A DNA stretch of 64,000 nt from Tsuneonella aeria (GTDB lineage: Bacteria; Pseudomonadota; Alphaproteobacteria; Sphingomonadales; Sphingomonadaceae), in contig NZ_WTZA01000001.1 of assembly GCF_009827495.1 (NCBI RefSeq), positions 1,872,001 through 1,936,000 on the forward strand, written 5' to 3'. Within the stretch, counting starts at the first letter, position 1. The number at the start of each line of letters is the position of its first letter. Positions 41,043-50,083 of the stretch are shown here, one piece after another. Position numbers and translations under genes: made by a program. The notes below the pieces were generated by a model that was not told the DNA's origin, made no database searches, and saw only the letters and a list, made by a program, of their open reading frames with translations.

Positions 41043-41519
41043 ATGCGTAAGATTGCTCTCGGAGCCGCTGCTGTCGCAGCCCTCGCCGCCAGCCCGGCCG
41101 TCGCCGGGACCGCCACCGGCACTGTCGAAGTTTCGCTCAACGTCAGCGCGGCCTGCAGCGTGACCGCCGAACCGCTCGCCTTCGGGACCGTCAGCGCGTT
41201 CGACAGCGTCGTCGATGCATCGTCGCCGACCACGGTCAAGTGCACGCCGAGCGCGGCCTATACCGTCAACCTCGATTACGGGGTCAATCCGGTTGGCACG
41301 CAGCGCAAGCTGAAGTCGACCACCGGCACCGCCACGGTTAACTACAACCTGTTCTCCGACAGCGCGCGCACCGCGCCCTGGGGCGGTACGCTGTCCGGTG
41401 TGACCGGAATCGGCAACGGCAGCGACCAGCCGATGACGATTTTCGGCCAGGTCCCGGTCCAGCCTGCAGTCGCCGCCGGCGACTACAAGGACACGGTCAC
41501 CGTAACCGTCAACTACTGA
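41043..41519 (+). CDS. spore coat U-domain pilin subunit 2
   Basis: This 158-aa protein has a signal peptide (MRKIALGAAAVAALAASPAVAG) and one SCPU domain, with cysteines in VSAACSVTAE and TTVKCTPSAAYTV. The C-terminus AAGDYKDTVTVTVNY is the same pattern as in subunit 1. It is acidic and beta-rich, as expected for a main fibre subunit of an archaic (Csu-type) pilus. ATG 41043 was chosen; a TTG six bases earlier is in frame. The chaperone gene follows 19 nt later. Its own promoter may lie in the 109-bp gap, which carries repeated boxes. Confidence 0.87.
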   Translation: MRKIALGAAAVAALAASPAVAGTATGTVEVSLNVSAACSVTAEPLAFGTVSAFDSVVDASSPTTVKCTPSAAYTVNLDYGVNPVGTQRKLKSTTGTATVNYNLFSDSARTAPWGGTLSGVTGIGNGSDQPMTIFGQVPVQPAVAAGDYKDTVTVTVNY

Positions 41520-41538
41520 GACCGAGGCAGCCCTTACG

Positions 41539-42285
41539 ATGATCACGACCCGCCCTAACCGCACCTTGCGCGCCCTGGCCGCCGTTGCGTTGGGCGGGTC
41601 GCTGATCGCCGGGCTGACGAGCGCCGCCCATTCCGCCCCGTCGGAATTCGGCGCAGGCCTCACTATCACGCCGCTGCGCATCGAGATCGAAGATGCGAAC
41701 CGCGGCGCGACGGTGATGCTCACCAACAGCTCGCAGCGCGCGCTGCCTGTCCAGACTCGGCTGTTTGCCTGGTCGCAGGCGGGCGGCGAGGACGTCTATG
41801 CGCCCAGCAGCGAGCTGACCATTTCTCCGTCCATCACCTCCATTCCGCCCGGGGAAACCCAGATCGTGCGCGTCCTGCGCGCCGGTCCGGCTGTTCCCGG
41901 CGAAAAACGCTACAGACTGATCGTCGACCAGTTGCCCGATCCGGCACTGGCGAGGGCCGGCGAAGCCGAGGCGCGCATCCGCTTCTCGGTGCCGGTATTC
42001 CTGGACCGTTCCAAGGCTTCCCCGGCCCAGCTCGACTGGCGTATCGGGCCTGGCGGCCTCGAACTCACCAATGCAGGCGGTCTGACCGCTCGCATCGTGC
42101 AGGTCGAAGTGAAGAACGTTGCGGGCGCCATCGTCCCGCTCGAGCGCAATTCGCTCCGCTATGTCTTGGGGAACTCGACGATCGCCTGGCCCATGGAGAA
42201 CGCCTGTGCGATCGGGACGGTGACCGTTACCGCGTCGATCGACGGCGGGACGGTCAATGCCCAGCCTCGCTCGACATGTAGCTAG
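41539..42285 (+). CDS. periplasmic pilus chaperone (PapD-like)
   Basis: This 248-aa periplasmic chaperone has a signal peptide (residues about 1-33) and two Ig-like domains. The N-terminal domain has LTITPLRIEIEDANRGATVMLTNSS and LPVQTRLFAWSQ, and SITSIPPGETQIVRVLRAG with the ELPP-like region that binds subunit carboxyl ends. The second domain covers about 140-248. It holds pilin subunits by donor-strand complementation. It overlaps the usher gene by 29 nt, suggesting translational coupling. Confidence 0.9.
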   Translation: MITTRPNRTLRALAAVALGGSLIAGLTSAAHSAPSEFGAGLTITPLRIEIEDANRGATVMLTNSSQRALPVQTRLFAWSQAGGEDVYAPSSELTISPSITSIPPGETQIVRVLRAGPAVPGEKRYRLIVDQLPDPALARAGEAEARIRFSVPVFLDRSKASPAQLDWRIGPGGLELTNAGGLTARIVQVEVKNVAGAIVPLERNSLRYVLGNSTIAWPMENACAIGTVTVTASIDGGTVNAQPRSTCS

Positions 42286-44740
42286 GCCGCCGGCCGCCCT
42301 CCTCGCTGCGCTCGCGGCACTGTCCACCCACACGCCGGTTGCGGCGCAAAGCGATCCGTTTGCCCTGCCCGAAGGCCTGACCGCGCAGAGTGTTGCGCAA
42401 TCGGCGGTTCCGCTGCTGTCCGAGATCGTCGTCGACGGCAAGGCTGGGGCGCGGATGGTCACGCTTGCCGGCAGCGGCGACGCGCTGGCCATCGATGCAC
42501 AAGAAGCGCGCGATGCCGGCCTACCCGTGCCGGAGGGGGCCTCCGGGCCGATCCGCCTGGCTTCGCTCAAACTTTACGCCTGGTCGTTCGATCCCCTCCG
42601 CCAGCGCCTGACGGTCCAGCGCTTTCGCACGGGCGAAAACGCGAACCTCAAGGATTTCGCCCCCCGCCCGCGCCAGGCGAGCGAAAGCACGCCCCTGCTG
42701 GCGCTACGGATCGACTACGATCTCACGGCGACCCTCTCCCAATCGCGCTCCAGCGCGGGCGGTCTCTTGTCGTCGACGCTGGTTTACGGCAATTTCGCCC
42801 TTCACGGCAGCGCGCGGGCGAGCACCGTGCCGGAACTGGGCACGCCCACGATCCTGCGGCTCGACACTGCCGCCCGCCTCGCGATCCCCGCCACCGGCAC
42901 GGCCGCCTCGCTGGGCGATTTCGTCAGTGCAGGGAGCCAGAGCCAGCGCGCGGTCCGCATGGGCGGGATCCAGATCGCGTCAGACTTCGCTCTGCGGCCC
43001 GATCTCGTGACCTTGCCGCTTCCCGCCTTCTCGGGCGACGTCGCGGTGCCGACGACGATCGACGTCCTGGCAGGCGACCAGAGATACACCCTGGGCGACA
43101 TCGAGCCGGGAGAATTCTCGGTGCGCAACGTGCCGACCCAGCCGGGGCGGGGGGAGGCGTCCGTGATCCTGCGCGATCCGCTGGGCCGCGAAGTGGTGCA
43201 GACTGCGCGGTTCTACGTGTCGGACGCGCTGCTCGCGCCGCGGACCACCGGCTATGCGGTCAACGCGGGCTTCGTGCGCCGACGATACGGTTTTGCCAGC
43301 AACGATTACGGACAACTTGCAGCCACTGCCTTCGTGAGACGGGGGCTTTCGCCGTCTCTGACCGCGGAGGCGAGCGGCGAATGGACGCGGGGCGTCGGCA
43401 ACGGCGGCCTTCGGGGCGACTTCGTCCTGGCGAAAGTCGCGCTGGCGACGATCGAGGGGCGGGTGAGCTCCGATTCCGACACCGGACGCGGCACCTTGCT
43501 CAACATCGCACTCGAATCGATCGGGCAGAAAGTCGGCGGCAGCATCCGCGCGACTTTGCCCAGCGCCGGCTATCGCGACGTGGCAAGCCGTCTCGGCGAC
43601 GAGCCGCCGCCGCGGCAATACGCAGCGCAAGTGTTCTACCGCCTGGCACCCAATACCGAGTTCCAGGTCTCCTACGCCCGGCAGCAGTTCCGGGTGCTGC
43701 CCGGGCCGCGCCCGCGCGACCCGCTCAGCGAGGTGATGAACGCCAACTTGCGCGCCCGCTTGTCGTCTCGCGCAACTTTCTTTGCGGGTGCTGGGTGGCG
43801 GCGAAGCTCGAGCGGATCGAGCTGGTCGGTCGCGCTCGGCCTCTCGATGCGCTTTGGCGAGCGGACCAACACGGGCCTTTACACGAGCTATGACGACGGG
43901 CGCGCCGCCGGTTCCGCAACGTTTGCGCGCGATGCGATCCGCGATGGCGAGATCGGATACCGGGGGGCGGCGAGCATCTCGCAGGGAAGCCACAGGGTAT
44001 CCGGCGGCCTTACCTGGCGCGACAGGCGCATGCTGGTCGATGGGCAGGTGGAGGCGGTCAACGGCAGCGTCGCGGCGCGCGCAAATGCCCGCGGCACGCT
44101 GCTGCTGGCCGGCGGCGCGGTGTTCGCGCGGAACCAGACCGGCGGCAGTTATGCCCTCGTGCGAACGGGCCGCGTCGGCGGGATCCCGATCACGCGCGAA
44201 AACCAGGCCGTGGGCGTCACCAACGATCGCGGGCTGTTGCTGGTCCAGAATATTCCCGCACAGGCGACGATCAAGATCGACGTGGATGCCGACAGGCTCC
44301 CGGCCGACGCGTTGGTCCGCGAAACGACGAAGATGATCCGAGTCCCCCAGCGGGCGGTCGCGCTGGTGGAGATCGAGACGACGCGATTCCGGCCGGTCCT
44401 GCGCCAGCTGCGCGACACCGGCGGGGCGGTGATTGCCACCGGCACCGCGGTGCAGTTCATGCCCTCCGGCCTGACCGGCATCGTCGGCTTCGACGGGCTG
44501 GTGGAGATCAACGCGGGGGCGCAGGACGACCGACTGATGGTGGGTGCCCCGGGCAACGGATGCGTTGCCGAGCTCACCGAAGCCGTGCTGGCGGATGAGA
44601 GCGGCGCGGCGATCACGTGCCGGCCGGTCACGATCGCCGAAATGGAGAGTCAGGCGCCGACGTCTGCTCCGAAACGTGCCCGGGATGGCCGGACCGGCAA
44701 GCGCACACCCGCCCTGGCCGCCCGCGTCACCGCGCCCTGA
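42257..44740 (+). CDS. outer-membrane pilus usher (FimD-like)
   Basis: This 827-aa usher has a signal peptide and the order of a FimD-type protein: N-terminal domain for chaperone binding (residues about 30-130), a 24-strand beta-barrel with an internal plug, and C-terminal domains. Recognisable parts are TLGDIEPGEFSVRNVPTQPGRGEASVILRDPLGREV and the ETTKMIRVPQRAVALVEIET segment. It assembles and exports subunits through the outer membrane without ATP. The C-terminal end overlaps the convergent proline-rich gene by 14 nt. No other usher or a large tip adhesin gene is nearby. Confidence 0.92.
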   Translation: MPSLARHVARPPAALLAALAALSTHTPVAAQSDPFALPEGLTAQSVAQSAVPLLSEIVVDGKAGARMVTLAGSGDALAIDAQEARDAGLPVPEGASGPIRLASLKLYAWSFDPLRQRLTVQRFRTGENANLKDFAPRPRQASESTPLLALRIDYDLTATLSQSRSSAGGLLSSTLVYGNFALHGSARASTVPELGTPTILRLDTAARLAIPATGTAASLGDFVSAGSQSQRAVRMGGIQIASDFALRPDLVTLPLPAFSGDVAVPTTIDVLAGDQRYTLGDIEPGEFSVRNVPTQPGRGEASVILRDPLGREVVQTARFYVSDALLAPRTTGYAVNAGFVRRRYGFASNDYGQLAATAFVRRGLSPSLTAEASGEWTRGVGNGGLRGDFVLAKVALATIEGRVSSDSDTGRGTLLNIALESIGQKVGGSIRATLPSAGYRDVASRLGDEPPPRQYAAQVFYRLAPNTEFQVSYARQQFRVLPGPRPRDPLSEVMNANLRARLSSRATFFAGAGWRRSSSGSSWSVALGLSMRFGERTNTGLYTSYDDGRAAGSATFARDAIRDGEIGYRGAASISQGSHRVSGGLTWRDRRMLVDGQVEAVNGSVAARANARGTLLLAGGAVFARNQTGGSYALVRTGRVGGIPITRENQAVGVTNDRGLLLVQNIPAQATIKIDVDADRLPADALVRETTKMIRVPQRAVALVEIETTRFRPVLRQLRDTGGAVIATGTAVQFMPSGLTGIVGFDGLVEINAGAQDDRLMVGAPGNGCVAELTEAVLADESGAAITCRPVTIAEMESQAPTSAPKRARDGRTGKRTPALAARVTAP

Positions 44741-45350
44741 TGATCTTCGTCCCCTTGCCGGTCGGTTGCACGCTGCGCGGCGTCGGGCGCGGCGGGATGG
44801 AGCGGGTGCGTACAGGCTCCTCTGCCAGATATTCCCGCACGACCTGCTGCTGCGGCACCGGCACGATCACCTGCCTGGTGGTATAACCGACCACCGTATA
44901 ACCCGGATAGCCGGCCGCGGCGCCTGCGAGATAACTGTCGAGATAGCGCGCGCACTCCGCCTCCCGTTCACGCAGCCGGTCACCGCGCAATCCGCGGCTG
45001 CAATCGGCGATCCACGCGTTACGATCGAACGTGGCTTGCGTAGCGGATATCGCGGGGATGGCCGGCTGCATGTACGGGCCCGGATATGGGACGGCCGGTG
45101 CGCCGTAGCCGGGGAGCGGTGCACCATACGGCGGGGACGGAGGATAGGCCTGCACCGGGTAAGGATAAACGGGGGGCAGAGGCGCATAGGGCCCTGGCGG
45201 CGTTACCACCGGCGGGGGCGGTGGAGGAAGGACGATGGCCTCTCCCGCGGGCGGCGTGCCCTGGACGACGTCCTGGGCGGCTGCGGGCCCGGAACATGCC
45301 AGGCCGATCCCGATTGCAGAGACGACGAGATTTCGGCGAAGCGTGGCCAT
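44727..45350 (-). CDS. proline-rich exported protein
   Basis: This 207-aa protein has a signal peptide (ATLRRNLVVSAIGIGLACSGPAAAQ), then a proline- and tyrosine-rich region (residues about 35-95, many PP and YP pairs such as VVTPPGPYAPLPPVYPYP), then a folded part with DRNAWIADCSRGLRGDRLREREAECARYLDSYLAG and two cysteines. The C-terminus is basic. It looks envelope-associated, but no family is recognised. ATG 45350 was chosen because it is preceded by AAGGGG. It overlaps the usher stop by 14 nt, on the opposite strand. Confidence 0.7.
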   Translation of the reverse strand: MATLRRNLVVSAIGIGLACSGPAAAQDVVQGTPPAGEAIVLPPPPPPVVTPPGPYAPLPPVYPYPVQAYPPSPPYGAPLPGYGAPAVPYPGPYMQPAIPAISATQATFDRNAWIADCSRGLRGDRLREREAECARYLDSYLAGAAAGYPGYTVVGYTTRQVIVPVPQQQVVREYLAEEPVRTRSIPPRPTPRSVQPTGKGTKIIRAR

Positions 45351-45460
45351 GGCGGTCAATCCCCTTCGGGCGCAGATGAAATCGCGCTTACAGTAAGAAT
45401 TCTAGCATCTTGGAGGCGCACCGCCCAAGGCCGGGCGCACCTGTGTCCCGCTTCGGGCCG

Positions 45461-45943
45461 CTAGATGCCAGGCGCCAGCAGGGCGGCCAGGGCCTCTACC
45501 CCGGCAGCGTCTTCGGCATCGAAATGCGCCAGATGCGGACTGTCGAGATCGATCACCGCCACGGCCGCGCCGTCACGCATCACCGGTACCACGAGTTCAG
45601 AGCGGCTGGCGGCATCGCAGGCGATATGGCCGGGAAATGCGTGGACGTCAGGCACCAGCAGCGTCTTTCCGCTGGTGGCAGCCGCACCGCAGACCCCTTG
45701 GCCGAACGGAATGCGGATGCACGCCGGCCGGCCGACGAACGGGCCGAGGACGAGCACATCATCGATCGCGCGATAGAACCCCGCCCAGTTGAGTCCGGGC
45801 ACGAACTCCCCGATCAGCGCCGCGACATTGGCCATGTTGGCGACGGCATCGGGTTCACCCGCGGTCAGCGCGTCGGCGGCGGCGCAGAGCTGGCGATAGC
45901 GTTCGGCCTTGGGCAGGGTTTCATCCGGGCGGAAATCGTACAT
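45461..45943 (-). CDS. msrC: free methionine-(R)-sulfoxide reductase (GAF domain)
   Basis: This 160-aa fRMsr reduces the R-sulfoxide of free methionine, not of proteins. The GAF fold is complete, and the three redox cysteines are present: Cys75, Cys85 and Cys109, with the same 10- and 24-residue spacing as the characterised enzymes. Supporting segments are WAGFYRAIDDVLVLGPFVGRPACIRIP and HIACDAASRSELVVPV. It is cytosolic. ATG 45943 gives a full-length product. The gene stands alone between the proline-rich gene and the divergent sugar-dehydrogenase-like gene. Confidence 0.95.
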   Translation of the reverse strand: MYDFRPDETLPKAERYRQLCAAADALTAGEPDAVANMANVAALIGEFVPGLNWAGFYRAIDDVLVLGPFVGRPACIRIPFGQGVCGAAATSGKTLLVPDVHAFPGHIACDAASRSELVVPVMRDGAAVAVIDLDSPHLAHFDAEDAAGVEALAALLAPGI

Positions 45944-46005
45944 TCGGCGTGCTCTAGCGCCGTGCGCCGTTGCCGCAAGCGGTGCGGGTCCCTATCGTCG
46001 GGATC

Positions 46006-47466
46006 ATGAGCACAGGCCGCAAGATACTTATCGGCTTCCTCGTCCTGATCCTGCTGGTCATCGGCGTGGCGGCATACTTGATGACTCCCGATCGGGCCGA
46101 AGTGCCGGTATCGCGTGTTACCGGCACGGATCCCGAGCTTGTCGCGCCGAGGGCGGAGGTTTTTCCGACTGTTGCGATCGCCAAGCCGGTGGGCTGGGCG
46201 GCGAACGAAGTGCCCGCCGCTGCGGAAGGCCTGGCCGTCACCCGCTTCGCCGATGGCCTCGATCATCCGCGCACCATGCTGACCTTGCCCAATGGCGACG
46301 TGCTGGTGGCGCAGACCAACCGCCCGCCGGATGAAGGCCCGGGCGGCATCGAAGGCTTCATCATGGGCCTGCTGTTCAAGGAAGCGGGCGCCGGGACACC
46401 GTCGGCCGACACGATCGCCCTGCTGCGCGATACCGACGGCGATGGGCGCGCCGAGCAAAAGGCGATCCTGTCTCACGCGGCGCTCGCGTCCCCTTCGGGC
46501 ATGGCCTGGCATGACGGGACGCTATACGTCGCCAACCACGATGCGCTGCTGGCGTTTGACTATCAGCCGGGCGCGACGGCGCTCGCCGGCACGCCGCGCA
46601 AGTTGATGGACCTGCCCCCGGCGGGCAACCACTGGATGCGCAATATCCTGATCGCCCCCGATGGGAGCGAGATCTTCGTGGCGGTGGGCTCCGCCTCCAA
46701 CGTCGGCGAAAAAGGCATGGAGGCCGAAGAAGGCCGGGCGATGATCTGGCGCTACGATCTCGCAACGAACCGCCAGAGCCAGTTCGCGACCGGCTTGCGC
46801 AATCCGAACGGACTGGCCTTCAGCCCGTGGAGCGGGGAACTGTGGACCACCGTCAACGAACGCGACATGCTGGGATCGGACCTCGTGCCCGACTACCTGA
46901 CCAACGTGCCCATCGGCGCGCAGTACGGCTGGCCGTGGGTCTGGTGGCGCAACAACTTCGACGACCGGGTCGACGCCCCGACGCCGTCGAGCTTCAACCC
47001 GACATATGTGCGCATTCCGCAATACGCGCTGGGGCCGCACGTCGCCGCCCTCGGCCTCGCGTTTACATCCGGTGGATCGACCCTTGGCGACAGGTTCGCC
47101 TCCGGCGCGATCATCGCGCGGCACGGATCGTGGAACCGGGTGCCGAAATCGGGATACGACGTGATCTACGTGCCATTCGACGCGCGGGGGAATCCGGCCG
47201 GCAAGCCTGTTTCCGTGCTCAGCGGATTTCTTTCGGCAGACGGGAAGACCACGCGCGGACGCCCGACCTGGGTCGCTTTCGCGAACGACGGGGCGCTGCT
47301 GGTGACTGACGATACCGCCGGCATCGTCTGGCGGGTCACGGCGCCCGGCGCGGCGCGCTCCGCCCCGATCCAGCGGATCACGGGTGCGCGCATGCCCCCT
47401 CAGCGCGAACTGCGCGGTGGCACGGCGACTTTCGACGAGGATTTCGCGCGCGAGGCGACGCCGTAG
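46006..47466 (+). CDS. PQQ-dependent sugar (sorbosone) dehydrogenase-like beta-propeller
   Basis: This 486-aa protein has an N-terminal membrane anchor (KILIGFLVLILLVIGVAAYLM) and a six-bladed propeller resembling the glucose/sorbosone dehydrogenase family. Characteristic parts are FADGLDHPRTMLTLPNGDVLVAQTNRP, GNHWMRNILIAPDG, SGLRNPNGLAFSPWSGELWTTVNERDMLGSDLVPDYLT and AFTSGGSTLGDRFASGAIIARHGSWNRV. The propeller is predicted to lie in the periplasm. The substrate and whether PQQ binds are unknown. ATG 46006 is preceded by no strong ribosome binding site but gives the anchor. Confidence 0.85.
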   Translation: MSTGRKILIGFLVLILLVIGVAAYLMTPDRAEVPVSRVTGTDPELVAPRAEVFPTVAIAKPVGWAANEVPAAAEGLAVTRFADGLDHPRTMLTLPNGDVLVAQTNRPPDEGPGGIEGFIMGLLFKEAGAGTPSADTIALLRDTDGDGRAEQKAILSHAALASPSGMAWHDGTLYVANHDALLAFDYQPGATALAGTPRKLMDLPPAGNHWMRNILIAPDGSEIFVAVGSASNVGEKGMEAEEGRAMIWRYDLATNRQSQFATGLRNPNGLAFSPWSGELWTTVNERDMLGSDLVPDYLTNVPIGAQYGWPWVWWRNNFDDRVDAPTPSSFNPTYVRIPQYALGPHVAALGLAFTSGGSTLGDRFASGAIIARHGSWNRVPKSGYDVIYVPFDARGNPAGKPVSVLSGFLSADGKTTRGRPTWVAFANDGALLVTDDTAGIVWRVTAPGAARSAPIQRITGARMPPQRELRGGTATFDEDFAREATP

Positions 47467-47481
47467 CAGTGCGGATGGACG

Positions 47482-48300
47482 TCACAGGCGGCGGCCGGCG
47501 CGACCCGCAAGCTCGGTGACGAACTGCCACGCCGTCCTCCCGGAACGGCTGCCGCGGCGGGTCGCCCACTCGATTGCGGCGGCGGGCGTCCACTCAAGAC
47601 CCAAGGGGTCGGCGTAACCCGCCACCATCGCAAGGAATTCGTCCTGGCTGGCGGCGTGAAATCCCAGCGATAGCCCGAACCGGTCGGCCAGGGCTTGCAG
47701 GTCGTCCACCGCGTCGCGCGGGTTGAGTGGATCGGCCTGCTCCGCCCCATGCCGGGGCACGATCGCGCGCCGGTTGCTGGTCACCGCCAGGCGCACGTTG
47801 GCCGGGCGCGCCTCGACGCCGCCTTCCAGCCAGGCCCGCAGGTGGCGCGGACCGGTCCCGTCGCCTTCCGCAAAGCCGAGATCGTCGAGATAGACGAGGA
47901 AGCTGCGCGCCTGCGCGCCGAGGGTGCGAAACAGCGCGGGAAGGGCAGGCAGGGCATCGGGGGTCACCTGCACCAGCGCCAGCCGCCCGGGCGCGGCGTC
48001 CAGCGCAGCATTGACCGCAGCCCGCACAAGCGCGCTCTTGCCCATGCCCCGCGCGCCCCACAGCAGCATGTCGTGCGCGGCATGGCCCTTGGCCAACCGG
48101 GCGACATTCGCCGCGACCGCCTCTTTCTGACGATCGACGCCCTTGAGCTGGTTGAGGGAAGGCGCATCGATCCGCGCGACCGCGCGGCCCGCGGTGCCAT
48201 CCCAGACATAGGCCGGCGCGCGCATCCAGTCCGTGGCCGGAAGCGCCGCTGGGGCCAGGCGCTCCAGCGCGGCGGCGATCCGCTCTAGCGGGTCGCTCAT
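47482..48300 (-). CDS. DUF815-family AAA ATPase
   Basis: This 272-aa protein resembles DUF815/AAA ATPases. The Walker A motif is LLWGARGMGKSALVRAAVN near residue 80, and Walker B is SFLVYLDDLGFAEGD near 135, followed by arginine-rich sensor segments and NPRDAVDDLQALADRFGLSLGF. Family members work as regulators or remodelling factors; the substrate is unknown. ATG 48300 overlaps the acyl-CoA dehydrogenase stop by 4 nt (ATGA). It is convergent with the propeller gene. Confidence 0.85.
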   Translation of the reverse strand: MSDPLERIAAALERLAPAALPATDWMRAPAYVWDGTAGRAVARIDAPSLNQLKGVDRQKEAVAANVARLAKGHAAHDMLLWGARGMGKSALVRAAVNAALDAAPGRLALVQVTPDALPALPALFRTLGAQARSFLVYLDDLGFAEGDGTGPRHLRAWLEGGVEARPANVRLAVTSNRRAIVPRHGAEQADPLNPRDAVDDLQALADRFGLSLGFHAASQDEFLAMVAGYADPLGLEWTPAAAIEWATRRGSRSGRTAWQFVTELAGRAGRRL

Positions 48301-50033
48301 CCGGCGAGCGCCTCGGCCGGCACAGCGTAGAGCAGGTCCGCGCCCCCCCGCGCCGACGCGGCAAGCCCGAGCGCCTCGGGCACCACCCGGCGGAGGAAGT
48401 AGCCCACCGTCACCGGCTTGGTGACGGCAAGCGCGGGCGCGGCGCCAGCTTCGACCGCGCGCGCCTGTCGCAGCATCTGCCAGCCCGCCACTGCAACCGC
48501 GGCCATCGACGTGAAGGGCACGCTCCCCGCCAGCCGGTCGTCGATCGAGGCATCTTCCCGCATCCAGCGCGCAATCTCGCGGCAGGTATCGGAAAGCTCG
48601 GTCAGCGCAGCCTCCTCGCCACAATCGCGCACGATGTCTGCGAACAGCGCATCCAGCGCCGCGCCATTTTCCAGCCCCAACTTGCGGGTGACGAGGTCGG
48701 CGGCCTGGATGCCGTTGGTGCCTTCATAGATCGGGGCAATGCGCGCGTCGCGGTAATGCTGGGCGGCGCCCGTCTCCTCGACGAAGCCCATGCCCCCGTG
48801 GACCTGCACCCCCAGGCTGGCGACCTCCACCCCGATGTCCGTGCCCCAGGCCTTGAGCATGGGCACAAGGCATTCTCCCCGGGCCGCGGCCGCTGCGTCA
48901 CCCAGCGTGCCGCGATCCACCTGGCCGGCCGTGTAGTAGAGCAGCGCCCGCGCGCCCTCGGTCAGTGCCTTCATCCGCAGCAGCATGCGGCGCACGTCGG
49001 GATGCTCGATGATCGGAACCGCCGACTTGTCAGGCGAACCGGCGCGCGCCGACTGCACCCGCTCCATGGCATATGCCACCGCCGCCTGCGTGGCGCGCTC
49101 GCCGATCTGCACGCCCTGGTTGCCCACGTTGATGCGCGCGTTGTTCATCATCGTGAACATCGCCATCAGTCCCCTGTGCGGTGCCCCCACCAGCTCGCCG
49201 ACGCATTCGCCGCCGTCCCCGAAACTCATCACGCAGGTGGGGGAGGCGTGGATCCCCAGCTTGTGTTCCAGGCTCACCGCGCGGAGATCGTTGCGCCCGC
49301 CCAGCGTTCCATCCGCGTGGACGTGGTACTTGGGAACCACGAATAGCGATATGCCCCGGCTGCCTTTGGGCGCGTCAGGCAGGCGCGCCAGGACGAGGTG
49401 GATGACGTTGGCGGCCAGTTCGTGATCGCCCCAGGTGATGAAGATCTTGGTGCCGGCGATGCGGTATTTGCCGGCGTGCTCGCCTTCTGTGACCGGCACG
49501 GCCGTGGTGCGCAGGGCGCCGAGGTCGCTGCCCGCCTGCGGCTCCGTCAGGTTCATCGTGCCCGACCATTCGCCGCTGATCATCTTCGGCAGGTAGAGCG
49601 CCTTCTGCGCGGCCGAACCATGCTGCTCGATCGCGTCGATTGCGCCGGTGGTGAGCATGGGCAGGAGGTTGAAGGCGAAGTTCGCGGTGCCGAGATTTTC
49701 CAGCACGTTGCAGCCTAGCGCGAATGGCAGGCCCTGGCCGCCGTGTTCGGCCGGCGCAGCCATGCTGTTCCAGCCCTGTTCGACGTAATTGCGATACGCC
49801 TGCGCAAAGCCATCCGGCAGGGTGACGTTTCCGTTTTGCAGCTTTGCGCCCTCGAGGTCGCCGACCCGGTTGAGCGGAGCCCATTCGCCCGCCGCGAACT
49901 GGCCGATCCCCTCGACAATCGCTTCGGCCATCTCGGGCTCGGCTGCGGCAAACCGCTCTGACCCGGCGAGCTCCTCGATCCCCGCGCAGACCTTCAGGGC
50001 CAGCAACTGGTCGGCGGTGGCGGGACGGTACAT
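48297..50033 (-). CDS. acyl-CoA dehydrogenase, extended C-terminus
   Basis: This 578-aa flavoprotein belongs to the long acyl-CoA dehydrogenase type with an extra C-terminal domain (about 80-150 residues more than the usual 380-residue enzymes). The FAD/substrate domains show GEWSGTMNLTEPQAGSDLGALRTTA, GTKIFITWGDHELA and MNNARINVGNQGVQIGERATQAAVAYAMERVQ. The conserved YEGTNGIQAADLVTRKL stretch holds the active-site Glu region. It likely acts in fatty-acid or related acyl-CoA degradation. It is coupled to the downstream ATPase by a 4-nt overlap. Confidence 0.93.
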   Translation of the reverse strand: MYRPATADQLLALKVCAGIEELAGSERFAAAEPEMAEAIVEGIGQFAAGEWAPLNRVGDLEGAKLQNGNVTLPDGFAQAYRNYVEQGWNSMAAPAEHGGQGLPFALGCNVLENLGTANFAFNLLPMLTTGAIDAIEQHGSAAQKALYLPKMISGEWSGTMNLTEPQAGSDLGALRTTAVPVTEGEHAGKYRIAGTKIFITWGDHELAANVIHLVLARLPDAPKGSRGISLFVVPKYHVHADGTLGGRNDLRAVSLEHKLGIHASPTCVMSFGDGGECVGELVGAPHRGLMAMFTMMNNARINVGNQGVQIGERATQAAVAYAMERVQSARAGSPDKSAVPIIEHPDVRRMLLRMKALTEGARALLYYTAGQVDRGTLGDAAAAARGECLVPMLKAWGTDIGVEVASLGVQVHGGMGFVEETGAAQHYRDARIAPIYEGTNGIQAADLVTRKLGLENGAALDALFADIVRDCGEEAALTELSDTCREIARWMREDASIDDRLAGSVPFTSMAAVAVAGWQMLRQARAVEAGAAPALAVTKPVTVGYFLRRVVPEALGLAASARGGADLLYAVPAEALAG

Positions 50034-50083
50034 ACGGGCGGTTCTCCTTGGCTTGACCGCGGGCAGGCTTATAGCGCGCTGCC

